Part shown: one piece after another, positions 5,591-15,279 of the stretch
Layout of the letters: each line of letters starts with the position of its first letter
Position numbering within the stretch: the first letter of the stretch is position 1
Origin: Rubrivivax sp.
Lineage (GTDB): Bacteria; Pseudomonadota; Gammaproteobacteria; Burkholderiales; Burkholderiaceae_C
DNA length: 15,332 nt
Assembly (NCBI GenBank): GCA_020851615.1
Contig: JADZCL010000256.1
Location: forward strand, 1 to 15,332
Direction: 5' to 3'
Made by a program: the position numbers and the translations under genes
The notes under the pieces: generated by a model
Told to the model about the DNA's origin: nothing
The model's database searches: none
Seen by the model: the letters and a program-made list of their open reading frames with translations, nothing else

Positions 5591-7687
5591 TCAGGCGCGG
5601 GTCGACGTGCGCAACAACCGCAGACCGTTGCCGACCACGAGCAGGCTTGCGCCCATGTCGGCGAAGACGGCCATCCACATCGTCGCGCTGCCGAACACGG
5701 CGAGCACGAAGAAGACTGCCTTGATGCCCAGCGCCAGCGTGATGTTCTGCCACAGCACGGTGTTCGTCCGCTGCGAAAGGCGCACGAGTTCGGGAATGCG
5801 GCGCAGGTCGTCGTTCATCACGACGACGTCGGCGGCTTCCATCGCGGTGTCGGTACCAACACCACCCATGGCGATGCCGATCTGCGCCCGCGCCAGCGCC
5901 GGCGCATCGTTGATGCCGTCGCCGGTCATCGCCGTAGGGCCGTGCGCACGCTGCAGCGCCTCGATCGCCGTCAGCTTGTCGGTGGGCAGCAGGTTGCCGC
6001 GCGCCTCGTCGATGCCGGCCTCCTGCGCCACCGCGCTGGCCGTGGCCTGGTTGTCGCCCGAGAGCATCACGGTGCGGATGCCCAGTGCATGCAGTTCGTC
6101 GATGGCCTCGCGCGCATGCGCCTTGATCCTGTCGGCCACTGCAAAGAGCGCCAGCACCCCTTCGTCGCTGGCCAGCAACGTGACCGTACGACCGGCGCGT
6201 TCATGCTGCAACAGCGTGGCTTCAAGCGCGGCGGAACACTGGCCGCGCTCCTCGATCAGCCGGTGATTGCAAAGCACGATGCGCTCGCCGCCGACCACTC
6301 CCTGCACGCCGCGCCCGGGCAGCGCCGTGACGTCCATGACCTCGATCGCACCGGCGCCGAGTCCGGCGGCAATCGCGCGCGAGACGGGGTGATCGGAGTG
6401 TGCGGCGAGTGCATGCGCAAGCGCCTCGATGCGCGCGGGATCCGCCGCGTCGGCCAACGCCTGCCAGTGCACCAGGCTTGGCTTGCCCTCGGTTACCGTG
6501 CCGGTCTTGTCCAGGGCGACCACACGCAGCTTGCGCGCCTGCTCGAGGTAGATACCGCCCTTGACCAGGATGCCGCGCCGCGCCGCCGCAGCCAGCACGC
6601 TGACGATGCTCACCGGCGTGGAGATCACGAGTGCGCAAGGGCAGGCGATCACCAGCAGCACCAGCGCCTTGTAGACGGCAGTCGTCCAGCTCCAACCGAG
6701 CGCAAAGGGGCTGAGTACGGCCAGCGCGAGCGCCAGCGCGAACACCGCGGGCGTATAGACCGCCGCGAAGCGGTCGACGAAGCCCTGCGTCGGCGCACGC
6801 GTGGCCTGCGCCTGCTCGACCGCATGGATGATGCGCGCCAGCGTCGAGTGGGCCGCCACGGCGGTGACTTCGAACTCGAAGCTGCCGGCCTCGTTGATCG
6901 TGCCGGCGAACACGGCGTCACCGACGCCCTTGTCTACCGGAATGCTCTCGCCGGTGACCGGCGCCTGGTTGATGCTCGTCGCTCCCGCTCGCACGGTGCC
7001 ATCCATCGGCACGCGCTCCCCGGGCTTGACGCGCACCACTGCGCCCAGGCTCACCTGCTCCACCGGCACGGCCACCCAGCCCCCCGCAGCAGCGCGCACC
7101 GTGGCCACCTCGGGTGCCAGTGCCAGCAGGCCCGCGATGGCGTTGCGGGCGCGACCCACGGCGCGGCCCTCGATCGCTTCGGCGATCGAGAACAGCGCCA
7201 TCACCATCGCCGCCTCCGGCCACTGGCCGATCAGGAACGCACCCGTCACCGCAACCGCCATCAACGCGTTGATGTTGAGCCGCCCCTTGGCGATCGCCGC
7301 CAGGCCCTGCTTGTAGACACCCAGCCCCGACAGCGCGATGGCCAGCAGCGCCACCGCCATCCCCAGCCCCCGCCAGACAGGGCTCTCGGGCGCCAGGAAG
7401 TGCACCAGCTCGGCGACGACCGCCAGTGCCAGCGCCGCCGCGAGCGCGGCGATGCCGACCTCCGCATGGTCATGGTCATGGTCATGGTCGTGGCCATGGC
7501 TGTGATCTCGACCGTGATCGTGCCCATGGTCATGGTCGTGGTCGTGGTCATGCGTATCCTGGCCGGCATGGCCACGACCTGGCTGGGCCATGGCGGGGGC
7601 CTTCGCCCCGGGTCCGGGTACGGCCCAGGTGTTGCAGGCCTGGCAGTCGCTCGTGGATGCCGCATGCGCGTCGCGCGGGTGGTTCAT
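5591..7687 (-). CDS. cadA: Zn2+/Cd2+/Pb2+-exporting P1B-type ATPase
   Basis: A 698-residue inner-membrane pump that couples ATP hydrolysis to export of Zn, Cd or Pb. In order it shows a His/Asp-rich N-terminus (residues 40-74), two leading membrane helices, the actuator motif TGES (245-248), the metal-site CPC (349-351) in helix M6, and the phosphorylation motif DKTGT (D393). The P1B HP pair follows at H433-P434, then TGDGIND (588-594). Lys656 (NITLALGIK) and Asp677 (VFADMGASL) are the M7/M8 residues diagnostic of the Zn/Cd/Pb subgroup. There is no N-terminal HMA (GMxCxxC) domain; only a short CQAC (C15-C18) precedes the His run. The ATG at 7687 lies just downstream of a CadR-type promoter, and the divergent regulator supports metal-induced expression. 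zntA is an equally valid name. Confidence 0.95.
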   Translation of the reverse strand: MNHPRDAHAASTSDCQACNTWAVPGPGAKAPAMAQPGRGHAGQDTHDHDHDHDHGHDHGRDHSHGHDHDHDHDHAEVGIAALAAALALAVVAELVHFLAPESPVWRGLGMAVALLAIALSGLGVYKQGLAAIAKGRLNINALMAVAVTGAFLIGQWPEAAMVMALFSIAEAIEGRAVGRARNAIAGLLALAPEVATVRAAAGGWVAVPVEQVSLGAVVRVKPGERVPMDGTVRAGATSINQAPVTGESIPVDKGVGDAVFAGTINEAGSFEFEVTAVAAHSTLARIIHAVEQAQATRAPTQGFVDRFAAVYTPAVFALALALAVLSPFALGWSWTTAVYKALVLLVIACPCALVISTPVSIVSVLAAAARRGILVKGGIYLEQARKLRVVALDKTGTVTEGKPSLVHWQALADAADPARIEALAHALAAHSDHPVSRAIAAGLGAGAIEVMDVTALPGRGVQGVVGGERIVLCNHRLIEERGQCSAALEATLLQHERAGRTVTLLASDEGVLALFAVADRIKAHAREAIDELHALGIRTVMLSGDNQATASAVAQEAGIDEARGNLLPTDKLTAIEALQRAHGPTAMTGDGINDAPALARAQIGIAMGGVGTDTAMEAADVVVMNDDLRRIPELVRLSQRTNTVLWQNITLALGIKAVFFVLAVFGSATMWMAVFADMGASLLVVGNGLRLLRTSTRA
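7466..7552 (-). repeat. Short-unit repeat encoding a His/Asp run in CadA
   Basis: On the plus strand this reads as near-perfect copies of ATGGTC, with variants such as GTGGTC and CCATGG. In the ATPase frame it encodes residues 46-74, a near-continuous alternation of His with Asp or Gly. It is an in-frame low-complexity tract prone to change in copy number, and a plausible metal-binding segment in place of an HMA domain. It is not a CRISPR array, since it has no spacers. Confidence 0.85.
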
Positions 7688-7715
7688 GGTCTGTCAGCGG
7701 TTCGTCGATGCCGCG

Positions 7716-7746
7716 ATTGCAAACCCTGCAGTGGGGATAGAGTCAA
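7716..7746 (-). promoter_or_regulatory. MerR-type promoter/operator of cadA (19-bp spacer)
   Basis: Read on the minus strand, a -35 box TTGACT (7746-7741) is followed by a 19-base spacer and a -10 box TGCAAT (7721-7716). The spacer holds an imperfect dyad, ACTCTAT ... TGCAGGGT, spanning the edge of the -35 box and the spacer. An over-long 19-20 bp spacer with the CadR/PbrR/ZntR-like operator is the hallmark of promoters activated by metal-bound MerR regulators through DNA untwisting. Transcription would start about 20 bases before the cadA ATG. The cadR gene diverges from the other side. Confidence 0.8.
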
Positions 7747-7781
7747 GCCCGCCACCCCGGCCGCTGCGGAGCTGACCCACC

Positions 7782-8255
7782 ATGCGCATCGGAGACCTTG
7801 CACGCGCCACCGGCACACCGGTGCAGACCATCCGCTTCTACGAGCAGCAGGGGCTCCTTGCGGCCCCGCTGCGGGCACAGAACAACTATCGCGTGTACGT
7901 CCCTGCGCATGTCGAGCGCCTGGCCTTCATCCGCCAGTGCCGCAGCCTGGACATGACGCTCGAGGAGATCCGCAACCTGCTGCGGCTGCGCGAGGCCCCC
8001 GGGCCGGACTGCGGCGGCGTCAACTCGCTGCTCGACGACCACATCGGCCATGTGGTGCAACGCATTCGCGAACTGCGCACGCTCGAGCGTGACCTGCGCG
8101 CCTTGCGGGCCCGCTGCGGCACCCCGCACACGCTCGCCGAGTGCGGCATCCTGCAAGGCCTGGATCGCGCCGCGGCCGCGCAAGGCGGTCCCGCCGAACC
8201 CGCCGCAGCCACGCCGGGCCGCCCGCAGCACGTCCATCGCGCACACGGGCGCTGA
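7782..8255 (+). CDS. cadR: Cd(II)/Pb(II)-responsive MerR-family regulator (CadR/PbrR type)
   Basis: A 157-residue transcription factor. The N-terminal winged-helix MerR domain reads MRIGDLARATGTPVQTIRFYEQQGLL, then NNYRVY and RLAFIRQCRSLDMTLEEIRNLL. A dimerisation coiled coil follows (about 80-112), then the metal loop. The Cys triad C77 (PDCGGVN), C112 (ARCG) and C121 (ECGIL) matches the CadR/PbrR Cd/Pb site rather than the ZntR or CueR patterns. The C-terminal tail carries His150, His152 and His155, recalling the second, His-rich metal site of CadR. It likely represses, and with metal activates, the divergent ATPase promoter, and may control itself. GGAG lies 10 bases before the ATG. The gene converges on parE, 24 bases away. 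Confidence 0.93.
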   Translation: MRIGDLARATGTPVQTIRFYEQQGLLAAPLRAQNNYRVYVPAHVERLAFIRQCRSLDMTLEEIRNLLRLREAPGPDCGGVNSLLDDHIGHVVQRIRELRTLERDLRALRARCGTPHTLAECGILQGLDRAAAAQGGPAEPAAATPGRPQHVHRAHGR

Positions 8256-8279
8256 GGCCCCTGCGGCGCCGCTGAACCT

Positions 8280-11014
<2,735 letters not shown>

Positions 11015-11036
11015 TCGAGACAGCCCGCGCGCTGCG

Positions 11037-11061
11037 CTACCCGCGCCAGGCGCGCGGGTAG
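11037..11061. other. 10-bp perfect inverted repeat at the end of dadA
   Basis: CTACCCGCGC and its exact complement GCGCGGGTAG are separated by 5 bases. The repeat covers the last codons and the stop of dadA and lies 22 bases past the gst stop. Neither strand has a T-run afterwards, so it is not a classical intrinsic terminator. In this GC-rich genome it could still stop or protect the convergent transcripts. Confidence 0.4.
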
Positions 11062-12308
11062 CGGGCCATGGTCAAGCCATCGAGGTCGATCTCGGGCTTG
11101 CGGCCGGAGATCAGGTCGGCCAGCACGCGCCCGGTGCCAGCGGCCATCGTCCAGCCCAGCGTGCCGTGCCCCGTGCCGAGGTACAGGTTGGCATAGGGCG
11201 TCGGTCCCACGATCGGCGTGCCGTCGGGCGTCATCGGGCGCAGGCCGCTCCAGAAGCTGGCCTGCGCCACATCGCCGCCACGCGGGAAAAGGTCCGTCAC
11301 CACATGCTCAAGCGTGCGCCGGCGCGAGTCGCGCAGCGTGTCGCTGTAGCCGGCCAGCTCGGCGGTGCCGCCCACGCGGATGCGATCCCCCAGGCGCGTC
11401 ACCGCGACCTTGTGCGTCTCGTCCATGATGGTCGATTCGGGCGCGCCGCTGGGGTCGGTGATGGGCACCGTGATCGAATAGCCCTTGACCGGGTAGACCG
11501 GAATGCGGATGCCAAGCGGCCGCAGCATGTGCACCGACCAGCTGCCCAGGGCGAGCACGACCGCGTCGGCCCGCAGTTCACCGGCCGAGGTGCGCACACC
11601 GCTCACACGGCGTCCCCCCTCGACGCACAGCCCTTCGATCGACGTCTGCCAGCGCAGGCGCACGCCAAGCTGCTGTGCCATCTCGGCCAGACGATTCGTG
11701 AAGACGAAGCAGTCGCCCGTCTCGTCGCCGGGCAGGCGCAGCGCGCCGACGAACTTCTGCTGCGTCAGGCGCAATGCCGGCTCCACACGGCAGAAGCCCG
11801 CGCGGTCCAGCACCTCGAAGGGCACGCCGTACTGCTTCAGGATCTCGACATCCTTGGCGATGCCGTCGAGCTGGGCCTGCGTCCGAAAGAGCTGCAGCGT
11901 GCCCTGGGCACGGTCGTCGTAGGTGATGCCGGTTTCGGCGCGCAAGGCCTTCATGCAGTCGCGGCTGTACTCGGCGATCGGCACCATGCGGCTCTTGTTG
12001 AGCGCGTAGGCGCGCGCGGTACAGTTGGCCAGCATCGCCAGGCAGAAGCGCCACAGCGCCGGGTCCAGCAGCGGCCAGACGACCAGCGGGCTGTGCTTCA
12101 TCAGCATCCACTTCACCGCCTTGACCGGAATGCCCGGACCCGCCCAGGGGGCGGAATAGCCCGGCGACACTTCGCCGGCGTTGGCGTAGCTCGTCTCCAG
12201 CGCCGGTCCGGGCTGGCGATCGACGACCTCCACCTCATGCCCGGCGCGCGCCAGATAGTAGGCCGTCGAGACCCCGATCACGCCACCACCCAGCACCAAG
12301 ATCTTCAT
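11037..12308 (-). CDS. dadA: D-amino acid dehydrogenase, small subunit
   Basis: A 423-residue membrane-associated flavoenzyme that oxidises D-amino acids (D-alanine in the classical case) to 2-oxo acids and ammonia, passing electrons to the respiratory chain. The N-terminal FAD motif is [31 protein letters not shown], with GGGVIG at 7-12. Next comes the family-typical [32 protein letters not shown]. Near the C-terminus are [53 protein letters not shown], the substrate/FAD region of DadA. The length agrees with E. coli DadA (about 432). The start is the ATG with AAGGAG 6 bases upstream; the frame is open 7 codons further up. No dadX racemase is adjacent. It is divergent from an MFS transporter. 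Confidence 0.95.
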   Translation of the reverse strand: MKILVLGGGVIGVSTAYYLARAGHEVEVVDRQPGPALETSYANAGEVSPGYSAPWAGPGIPVKAVKWMLMKHSPLVVWPLLDPALWRFCLAMLANCTARAYALNKSRMVPIAEYSRDCMKALRAETGITYDDRAQGTLQLFRTQAQLDGIAKDVEILKQYGVPFEVLDRAGFCRVEPALRLTQQKFVGALRLPGDETGDCFVFTNRLAEMAQQLGVRLRWQTSIEGLCVEGGRRVSGVRTSAGELRADAVVLALGSWSVHMLRPLGIRIPVYPVKGYSITVPITDPSGAPESTIMDETHKVAVTRLGDRIRVGGTAELAGYSDTLRDSRRRTLEHVVTDLFPRGGDVAQASFWSGLRPMTPDGTPIVGPTPYANLYLGTGHGTLGWTMAAGTGRVLADLISGRKPEIDLDGLTMARYPRAWRG

Positions 12309-12314
12309 TGCGCA

Positions 12315-12320
12315 CTCCTT
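12315..12320 (-). promoter_or_regulatory. Ribosome binding site of dadA
   Basis: On the minus strand, AAGGAG stands 6 bases before the ATG at 12308. This decides the start in favour of MKILVLGGG over an in-frame upstream codon at 12329, which would place this site inside the coding region. Confidence 0.75.
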
Positions 12321-12385
12321 GCTGGGCACTCACTGTAGTCAGCCCGCACACTGCAGCTTGCATCGATTTCCCGGACAATCGCCGC

Positions 12386-13606
12386 ATGAATTCCCCTTTG
12401 CTGCGCCCGCAGCTGTCAATGTCTCAGGTGCTGCTGTGCGGCGCGGCGATCGTCACGCTGTCGATGGGGATCCGCCACGGCTTCGGCTTGTTCCTGCAGC
12501 CCATGACGATGGAGCGCGGCTGGTCGCGCGAGACCTTCGCCTTCGCCCTGGCGGTGCAGAACCTGGTCTGGGGACTGGCCGGGCCGGTGGCCGGCATGTG
12601 GGCCGACCGCTTCGGCGCCTGGCGGGTGCTGATCGGCGGCGCGCTGCTCTATGCAGGCGGCCTGGTGACGATGGCGCTGGCCAGCAGTGGCGCAGGCCTG
12701 ACCGGCAGCGCCGGCGTGCTGCTGGGCATGGCGCAATCGGGCACGACCTACGCGGTGATCTACGGCGTCATCGCGCGCAACGTGGCGCCCAACAGGCGCT
12801 CGTGGGCCATGGGCATCACCGCGGCGGCGGGCTCCTTCGGCCAGTTCCTCATGGTGCCGGTCGAGAACGGCCTCATCGGCAGCCTGGGCTGGCAGACGGC
12901 GCTGATCGTGCTGGGCTGCACGGCGCTGGCCATCGCACCGCTGGCGCTGGGCCTGCGCGAGCCGGCGCACGCGCCGCATGCGACTGCAGCGTCGCAGAGT
13001 GTCAGGGCGGCGCTGCACGAGGCCCTGGCCAACCGCAGCTTCCGCTGGCTGACGGCGGGCTACTTCGTGTGCGGCTTCCAGGTCGTCTTCATTGGCGTGC
13101 ACATGCCCAGCTACCTGAAGGACCACGGCCTCAGCCCCGATGTGGCAAGCGCCTCACTGGCCCTGATCGGGCTCTTCAATGTCTTTGGCACCTACATCGC
13201 CGGCGTGCTCGGCGAGCGCCTGGCCAAGCGCCACATCCTGGCTGCCATCTACCTGCTGCGCAGTGTCGCGATCACCCTCTTCGTCCTCGCCCCGCTCTCG
13301 CCCCTTGGCGTCTACATTTTCTCGGCCGTGATCGGGCTGCTGTGGTTGTCGACGGTACCGCCGACCAACGCCATCGTGGCACAGGTCTTCGGCGTGCAGT
13401 ACATGTCCATGCTGGGCGGCATCGTCTTCCTCAGCCACCAGGTTGGCAGCTTTGCCGGGGTCTGGCTCGGCGGCCGCCTCTACGACGCCTCGGGCAGCTA
13501 CGACATCGTCTGGTGGCTGGCCGTGCTGCTGGGCGTGCTGGCCGCATTGGCCAATCTGCGGGTAAGCGAGGCCCCCATGGCCCGCCTGGCGGCACAACCC
13601 GCATGA
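12386..13606 (+). CDS. MFS transporter (monocarboxylate/OFA-like)
   Basis: A 406-residue inner-membrane carrier with twelve hydrophobic segments in two halves. The first half shows GIRHGFGLFLQPMTMERGWSRETFAFALAVQNLVWGLAGPVAGMWADRFGAWRVL, including the MFS loop 2-3 motif (G..ADRFGAWRVL). The halves are joined by a His/Ala-containing cytoplasmic loop (about 195-215). The second half reads YFVCGFQVVFIGVHMPSYLKDHGLSPDVASASLALIGLFNVFGTY. The overall pattern resembles the monocarboxylate/oxalate-formate carriers; the substrate is unknown. The ATG at 12386 (MNSPLL) was chosen because the codons further upstream fall in the dadA intergenic region; a second ATG at 12419 is possible. Being divergent from dadA, it may carry amino or keto acids. 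The stop overlaps the next small ORF by 4 bases. Confidence 0.9.
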   Translation: MNSPLLRPQLSMSQVLLCGAAIVTLSMGIRHGFGLFLQPMTMERGWSRETFAFALAVQNLVWGLAGPVAGMWADRFGAWRVLIGGALLYAGGLVTMALASSGAGLTGSAGVLLGMAQSGTTYAVIYGVIARNVAPNRRSWAMGITAAAGSFGQFLMVPVENGLIGSLGWQTALIVLGCTALAIAPLALGLREPAHAPHATAASQSVRAALHEALANRSFRWLTAGYFVCGFQVVFIGVHMPSYLKDHGLSPDVASASLALIGLFNVFGTYIAGVLGERLAKRHILAAIYLLRSVAITLFVLAPLSPLGVYIFSAVIGLLWLSTVPPTNAIVAQVFGVQYMSMLGGIVFLSHQVGSFAGVWLGGRLYDASGSYDIVWWLAVLLGVLAALANLRVSEAPMARLAAQPA

Positions 13607-13731
13607 AGCGCGCTGCCCGCCGAAGCCTCGCCTGGGCCATCGCCGTGCTCGTGCTGGCCGCGGTGTTTGCGGCTTACCTGAACCCCCACCTGGCGGTTGA
13701 CCTGGCGGGACGGGTCTGGGCCTGCTTCTGA
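13603..13731 (+). CDS. Small single-span membrane protein, 42 residues
   Basis: Begins MKRAARRSLAWAIAVL. An Arg/Lys-rich N-terminus is followed by one hydrophobic helix (about residues 9-25), then NPHLAVDLAGRVWACF to the stop. The ATG lies in an ATGA overlap with the MFS stop, and its own TGA overlaps a CTG that appears to start the next gene. Those two 4-base overlaps are the main evidence that it is translated. I do not recognise a characterised family. It could be an accessory peptide of the transporter, or simply a coupling ORF. Confidence 0.6.
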   Translation: MKRAARRSLAWAIAVLVLAAVFAAYLNPHLAVDLAGRVWACF

Positions 13732-14291
13732 CCCCCGAGGCCGCCACGGACGCATCGCCCTGGCTGCAGCGCTTTGCGCATCTGCTGCCGGCAGGCGCCC
13801 GCGTGCTCGACCTCGCCTGTGGCAGCGGCCGCAATCTGCGCTGGCTGGCTGCACACGGACATCAGGTGACCGGAGTCGACCGCGACGAAGCGGCCGTGGC
13901 ACCGCTGCGCACACAGGCCGAGATCATCGTCGCCGATCTCGAAACCGGCCCCTGGCCCCTTGCCGAGCGCCGCTTCGACCTCGTGCTCGTCACACGTTAC
14001 CTGTGGCGCCCCTTGCTGCCGCGCATCCTTCTTGCAGTCGCCGAAGGCGGTTTGCTGATCTACGAGACCTTCGCCGACGGCCAGCAGACCCTGGGCCGGC
14101 CCGCACGCAGCGACTTCCTGCTGCAACCCGGCGAGCTGCTCCAGGCCTGCGCCGGCCTGCGCGTCATCGCCTACGAGGACGGCTTCGTCGCAGGCAGCAC
14201 ACCGTGCTATCTGCAGCGCATCGTCGCAGCGCGCAACCCGGCGCCGCACGCCCGCTTCCTGCTGCCGGGGTCCGCTCCGCCCGGCGGCTAA
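13728..14291 (+). CDS. Class I SAM-dependent methyltransferase, probable CTG start
   Basis: A 187-residue Rossmann-fold methyltransferase resembling small TehB-like proteins. It has motif I VLDLACGSGRNLRWLAAHGH (26-45), the acidic residue ending strand 2 (VTGVDRDEAA, D51), motif II-like ADLETGPWPL, and FDLVLVTRYLWRPLLPRILLAVAEGGLLIYETFA, with a C-terminal part typical of the family. The target is unknown. The frame opens at 13701 but has no ATG, GTG or TTG before a GTG at 13803, which falls inside motif I and would remove the first helix. The CTG at 13728 yields (M)TPEAATDASPWLQRFAHLLPAGARVLDL, a normal N-terminus for such enzymes, and forms a CTGA overlap with the previous stop. The start is therefore inferred; the domain is certain. 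Confidence 0.8.
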   Translation: MTPEAATDASPWLQRFAHLLPAGARVLDLACGSGRNLRWLAAHGHQVTGVDRDEAAVAPLRTQAEIIVADLETGPWPLAERRFDLVLVTRYLWRPLLPRILLAVAEGGLLIYETFADGQQTLGRPARSDFLLQPGELLQACAGLRVIAYEDGFVAGSTPCYLQRIVAARNPAPHARFLLPGSAPPGG

Positions 14292-14294
14292 AAT
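14289..14294 (+). promoter_or_regulatory. putative -10 box of dapA
   Basis: TAAAAT overlaps the methyltransferase TAA stop and lies 27 bases before the dapA ATG, giving a predicted leader of about 20 bases that contains a weak GGAAG ribosome site. The sequence 17 bases upstream (CGGGGT) is a poor -35, so dapA may be served partly by read-through from upstream. Confidence 0.4.
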
Positions 14295-14321
14295 CGCCCT
14301 CTTGCGACGGAAGCGAAGCGA

Positions 14322-15206
14322 ATGAAACCCATCGTTGGCAGCATCGTGGCGCTGGTCACGCCGATGCACGAGGACGGCAGCGTCGACCACGACGGCCTAC
14401 GGCGCCTGATCGACTGGCATGTGGCCGAGGGCACCGACTGCATTGCCGTCGTCGGCACCACCGGCGAGAGCCCGACGGTCAGCATCGAGGAGCACTGCGA
14501 GATCGTGCGCGTGGCGGTGGCGCATGCCGCCGGGCGCGTGCCCATCATGGCCGGCACCGGCGGCAACGCCACCAGCGAGGCGATCGAACTCACCCGCTAC
14601 GCCCGGCAGGTCGGCGCCGACTGCACGCTGCAAGTCGTGCCCTACTACAACAAGCCATCGCAGGAGGGCATGTATCGCCACTTCCGCGCAGTCGCCGAAG
14701 CGGTCGACCTGCCGGTCGTGCTCTACAACGTCCCCAGCCGCACGGTCGCCGACCTGCAGCACGACACGGCCATGCAACTGGCGCAAGTGCCTGGCATCGT
14801 CGGCATCAAGGAAGCCACCGGCAACATCGAGCGCGCCGCCTGGCTGATCAAGCATGCACCGCCTGGCTTCTCGGTGTATTCGGGCGACGATGGCTCGGCG
14901 ATCGGGCTGATGTTGCTGGGCGGACACGGCAACGTCAGCGTCACCGCCAACGTGGCCCCGCGCCTGATGCACGAGATGTGCATCGCTGCCATCGAAGGCC
15001 AGGTGCAGCGTGCGCGCGAGATCCATATGCGCCTGCTCGCGCTGCACCGCGTGCTGTTCTGCGAGCCCAGTCCGGCACCCGCCAAGTGGGCCCTGCAGCG
15101 GCTGGGGCGCGGGCAGCCGCACGTGCGGCTGCCGTTGTTGCCACTGACCGCGCCGGGGCAGGCGCAGGTCGAGCGGGCCCTGCGCGAAGCAGGTCTGCTT
15201 GGCTGA
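14322..15206 (+). CDS. dapA: 4-hydroxy-tetrahydrodipicolinate synthase
   Basis: A 294-residue TIM-barrel enzyme condensing pyruvate with aspartate-semialdehyde, the first committed step to diaminopimelate (peptidoglycan) and lysine. The Schiff-base lysine is K163 in [11 protein letters not shown]. The catalytic triad is seen as Thr47 (GTTGES), Tyr135 ([10 protein letters not shown]) and Tyr109 ([12 protein letters not shown]), and Arg140 is the substrate-binding arginine. The length equals that of E. coli DapA (292). Lysine feedback-site positions are mostly kept (Ser50, His58, Asn82, Glu86, Tyr108), but the E. coli His53 position is Ile55 here and Ala49 is Pro51. It starts 30 bases after the methyltransferase and is followed after 73 bases by a probable bamC, as is usual in Burkholderiales. 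Confidence 0.97.
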   Translation: MKPIVGSIVALVTPMHEDGSVDHDGLRRLIDWHVAEGTDCIAVVGTTGESPTVSIEEHCEIVRVAVAHAAGRVPIMAGTGGNATSEAIELTRYARQVGADCTLQVVPYYNKPSQEGMYRHFRAVAEAVDLPVVLYNVPSRTVADLQHDTAMQLAQVPGIVGIKEATGNIERAAWLIKHAPPGFSVYSGDDGSAIGLMLLGGHGNVSVTANVAPRLMHEMCIAAIEGQVQRAREIHMRLLALHRVLFCEPSPAPAKWALQRLGRGQPHVRLPLLPLTAPGQAQVERALREAGLLG

Positions 15207-15243
15207 TGCGCGCCTGCCTCGTCCCCCGCTCCTTCTTTGCATA

Positions 15244-15265
15244 CCGGCCGGATCGCTCCGGCTGG
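15244..15265 (+). other. 9-bp RNA hairpin just upstream of the probable bamC start
   Basis: CCGGCCGGA pairs with TCCGGCTGG (one G-U wobble in RNA) around a 4-base loop. GGAG begins 2 bases after the stem and serves the GTG at 15280. There is no T-run, so this is not a typical terminator; it may affect read-through or translation of the next gene. Confidence 0.45.
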
Positions 15266-15279
15266 CGGAGACGCCGATC

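Noticed and set aside
7466..7552. CRISPR-like or regulatory direct repeats
   Set aside because: The six-base repeats are in frame and encode His/Asp codons of CadA; there are no spacers of regular length.
5492..8092. An 866-codon open frame on the plus strand across the ATPase and methyltransferase genes
   Set aside because: It is antisense to well-recognised genes, rich in His, Arg, Gln and Gly with no domain sense, as expected from a reverse-strand frame in high-GC DNA.
8263..8272. Palindrome GCGGCGCCGC between cadR and parE as a terminator
   Set aside because: It has no loop and no T-run; short GC palindromes are frequent at this base composition.
12351..12379. A full -35/-10 promoter for the MFS gene
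   Set aside because: Only the GACAAT -10-like box is convincing; the -35 position reads CTGCAG, and TTGCAT lies too close. Kept only as part of the leaderless observation.
13803..14291. GTG at 13803 as start of the methyltransferase
   Set aside because: It would start the protein within SAM motif I and drop the usual N-terminal helix, although it is the first conventional start codon in the frame.
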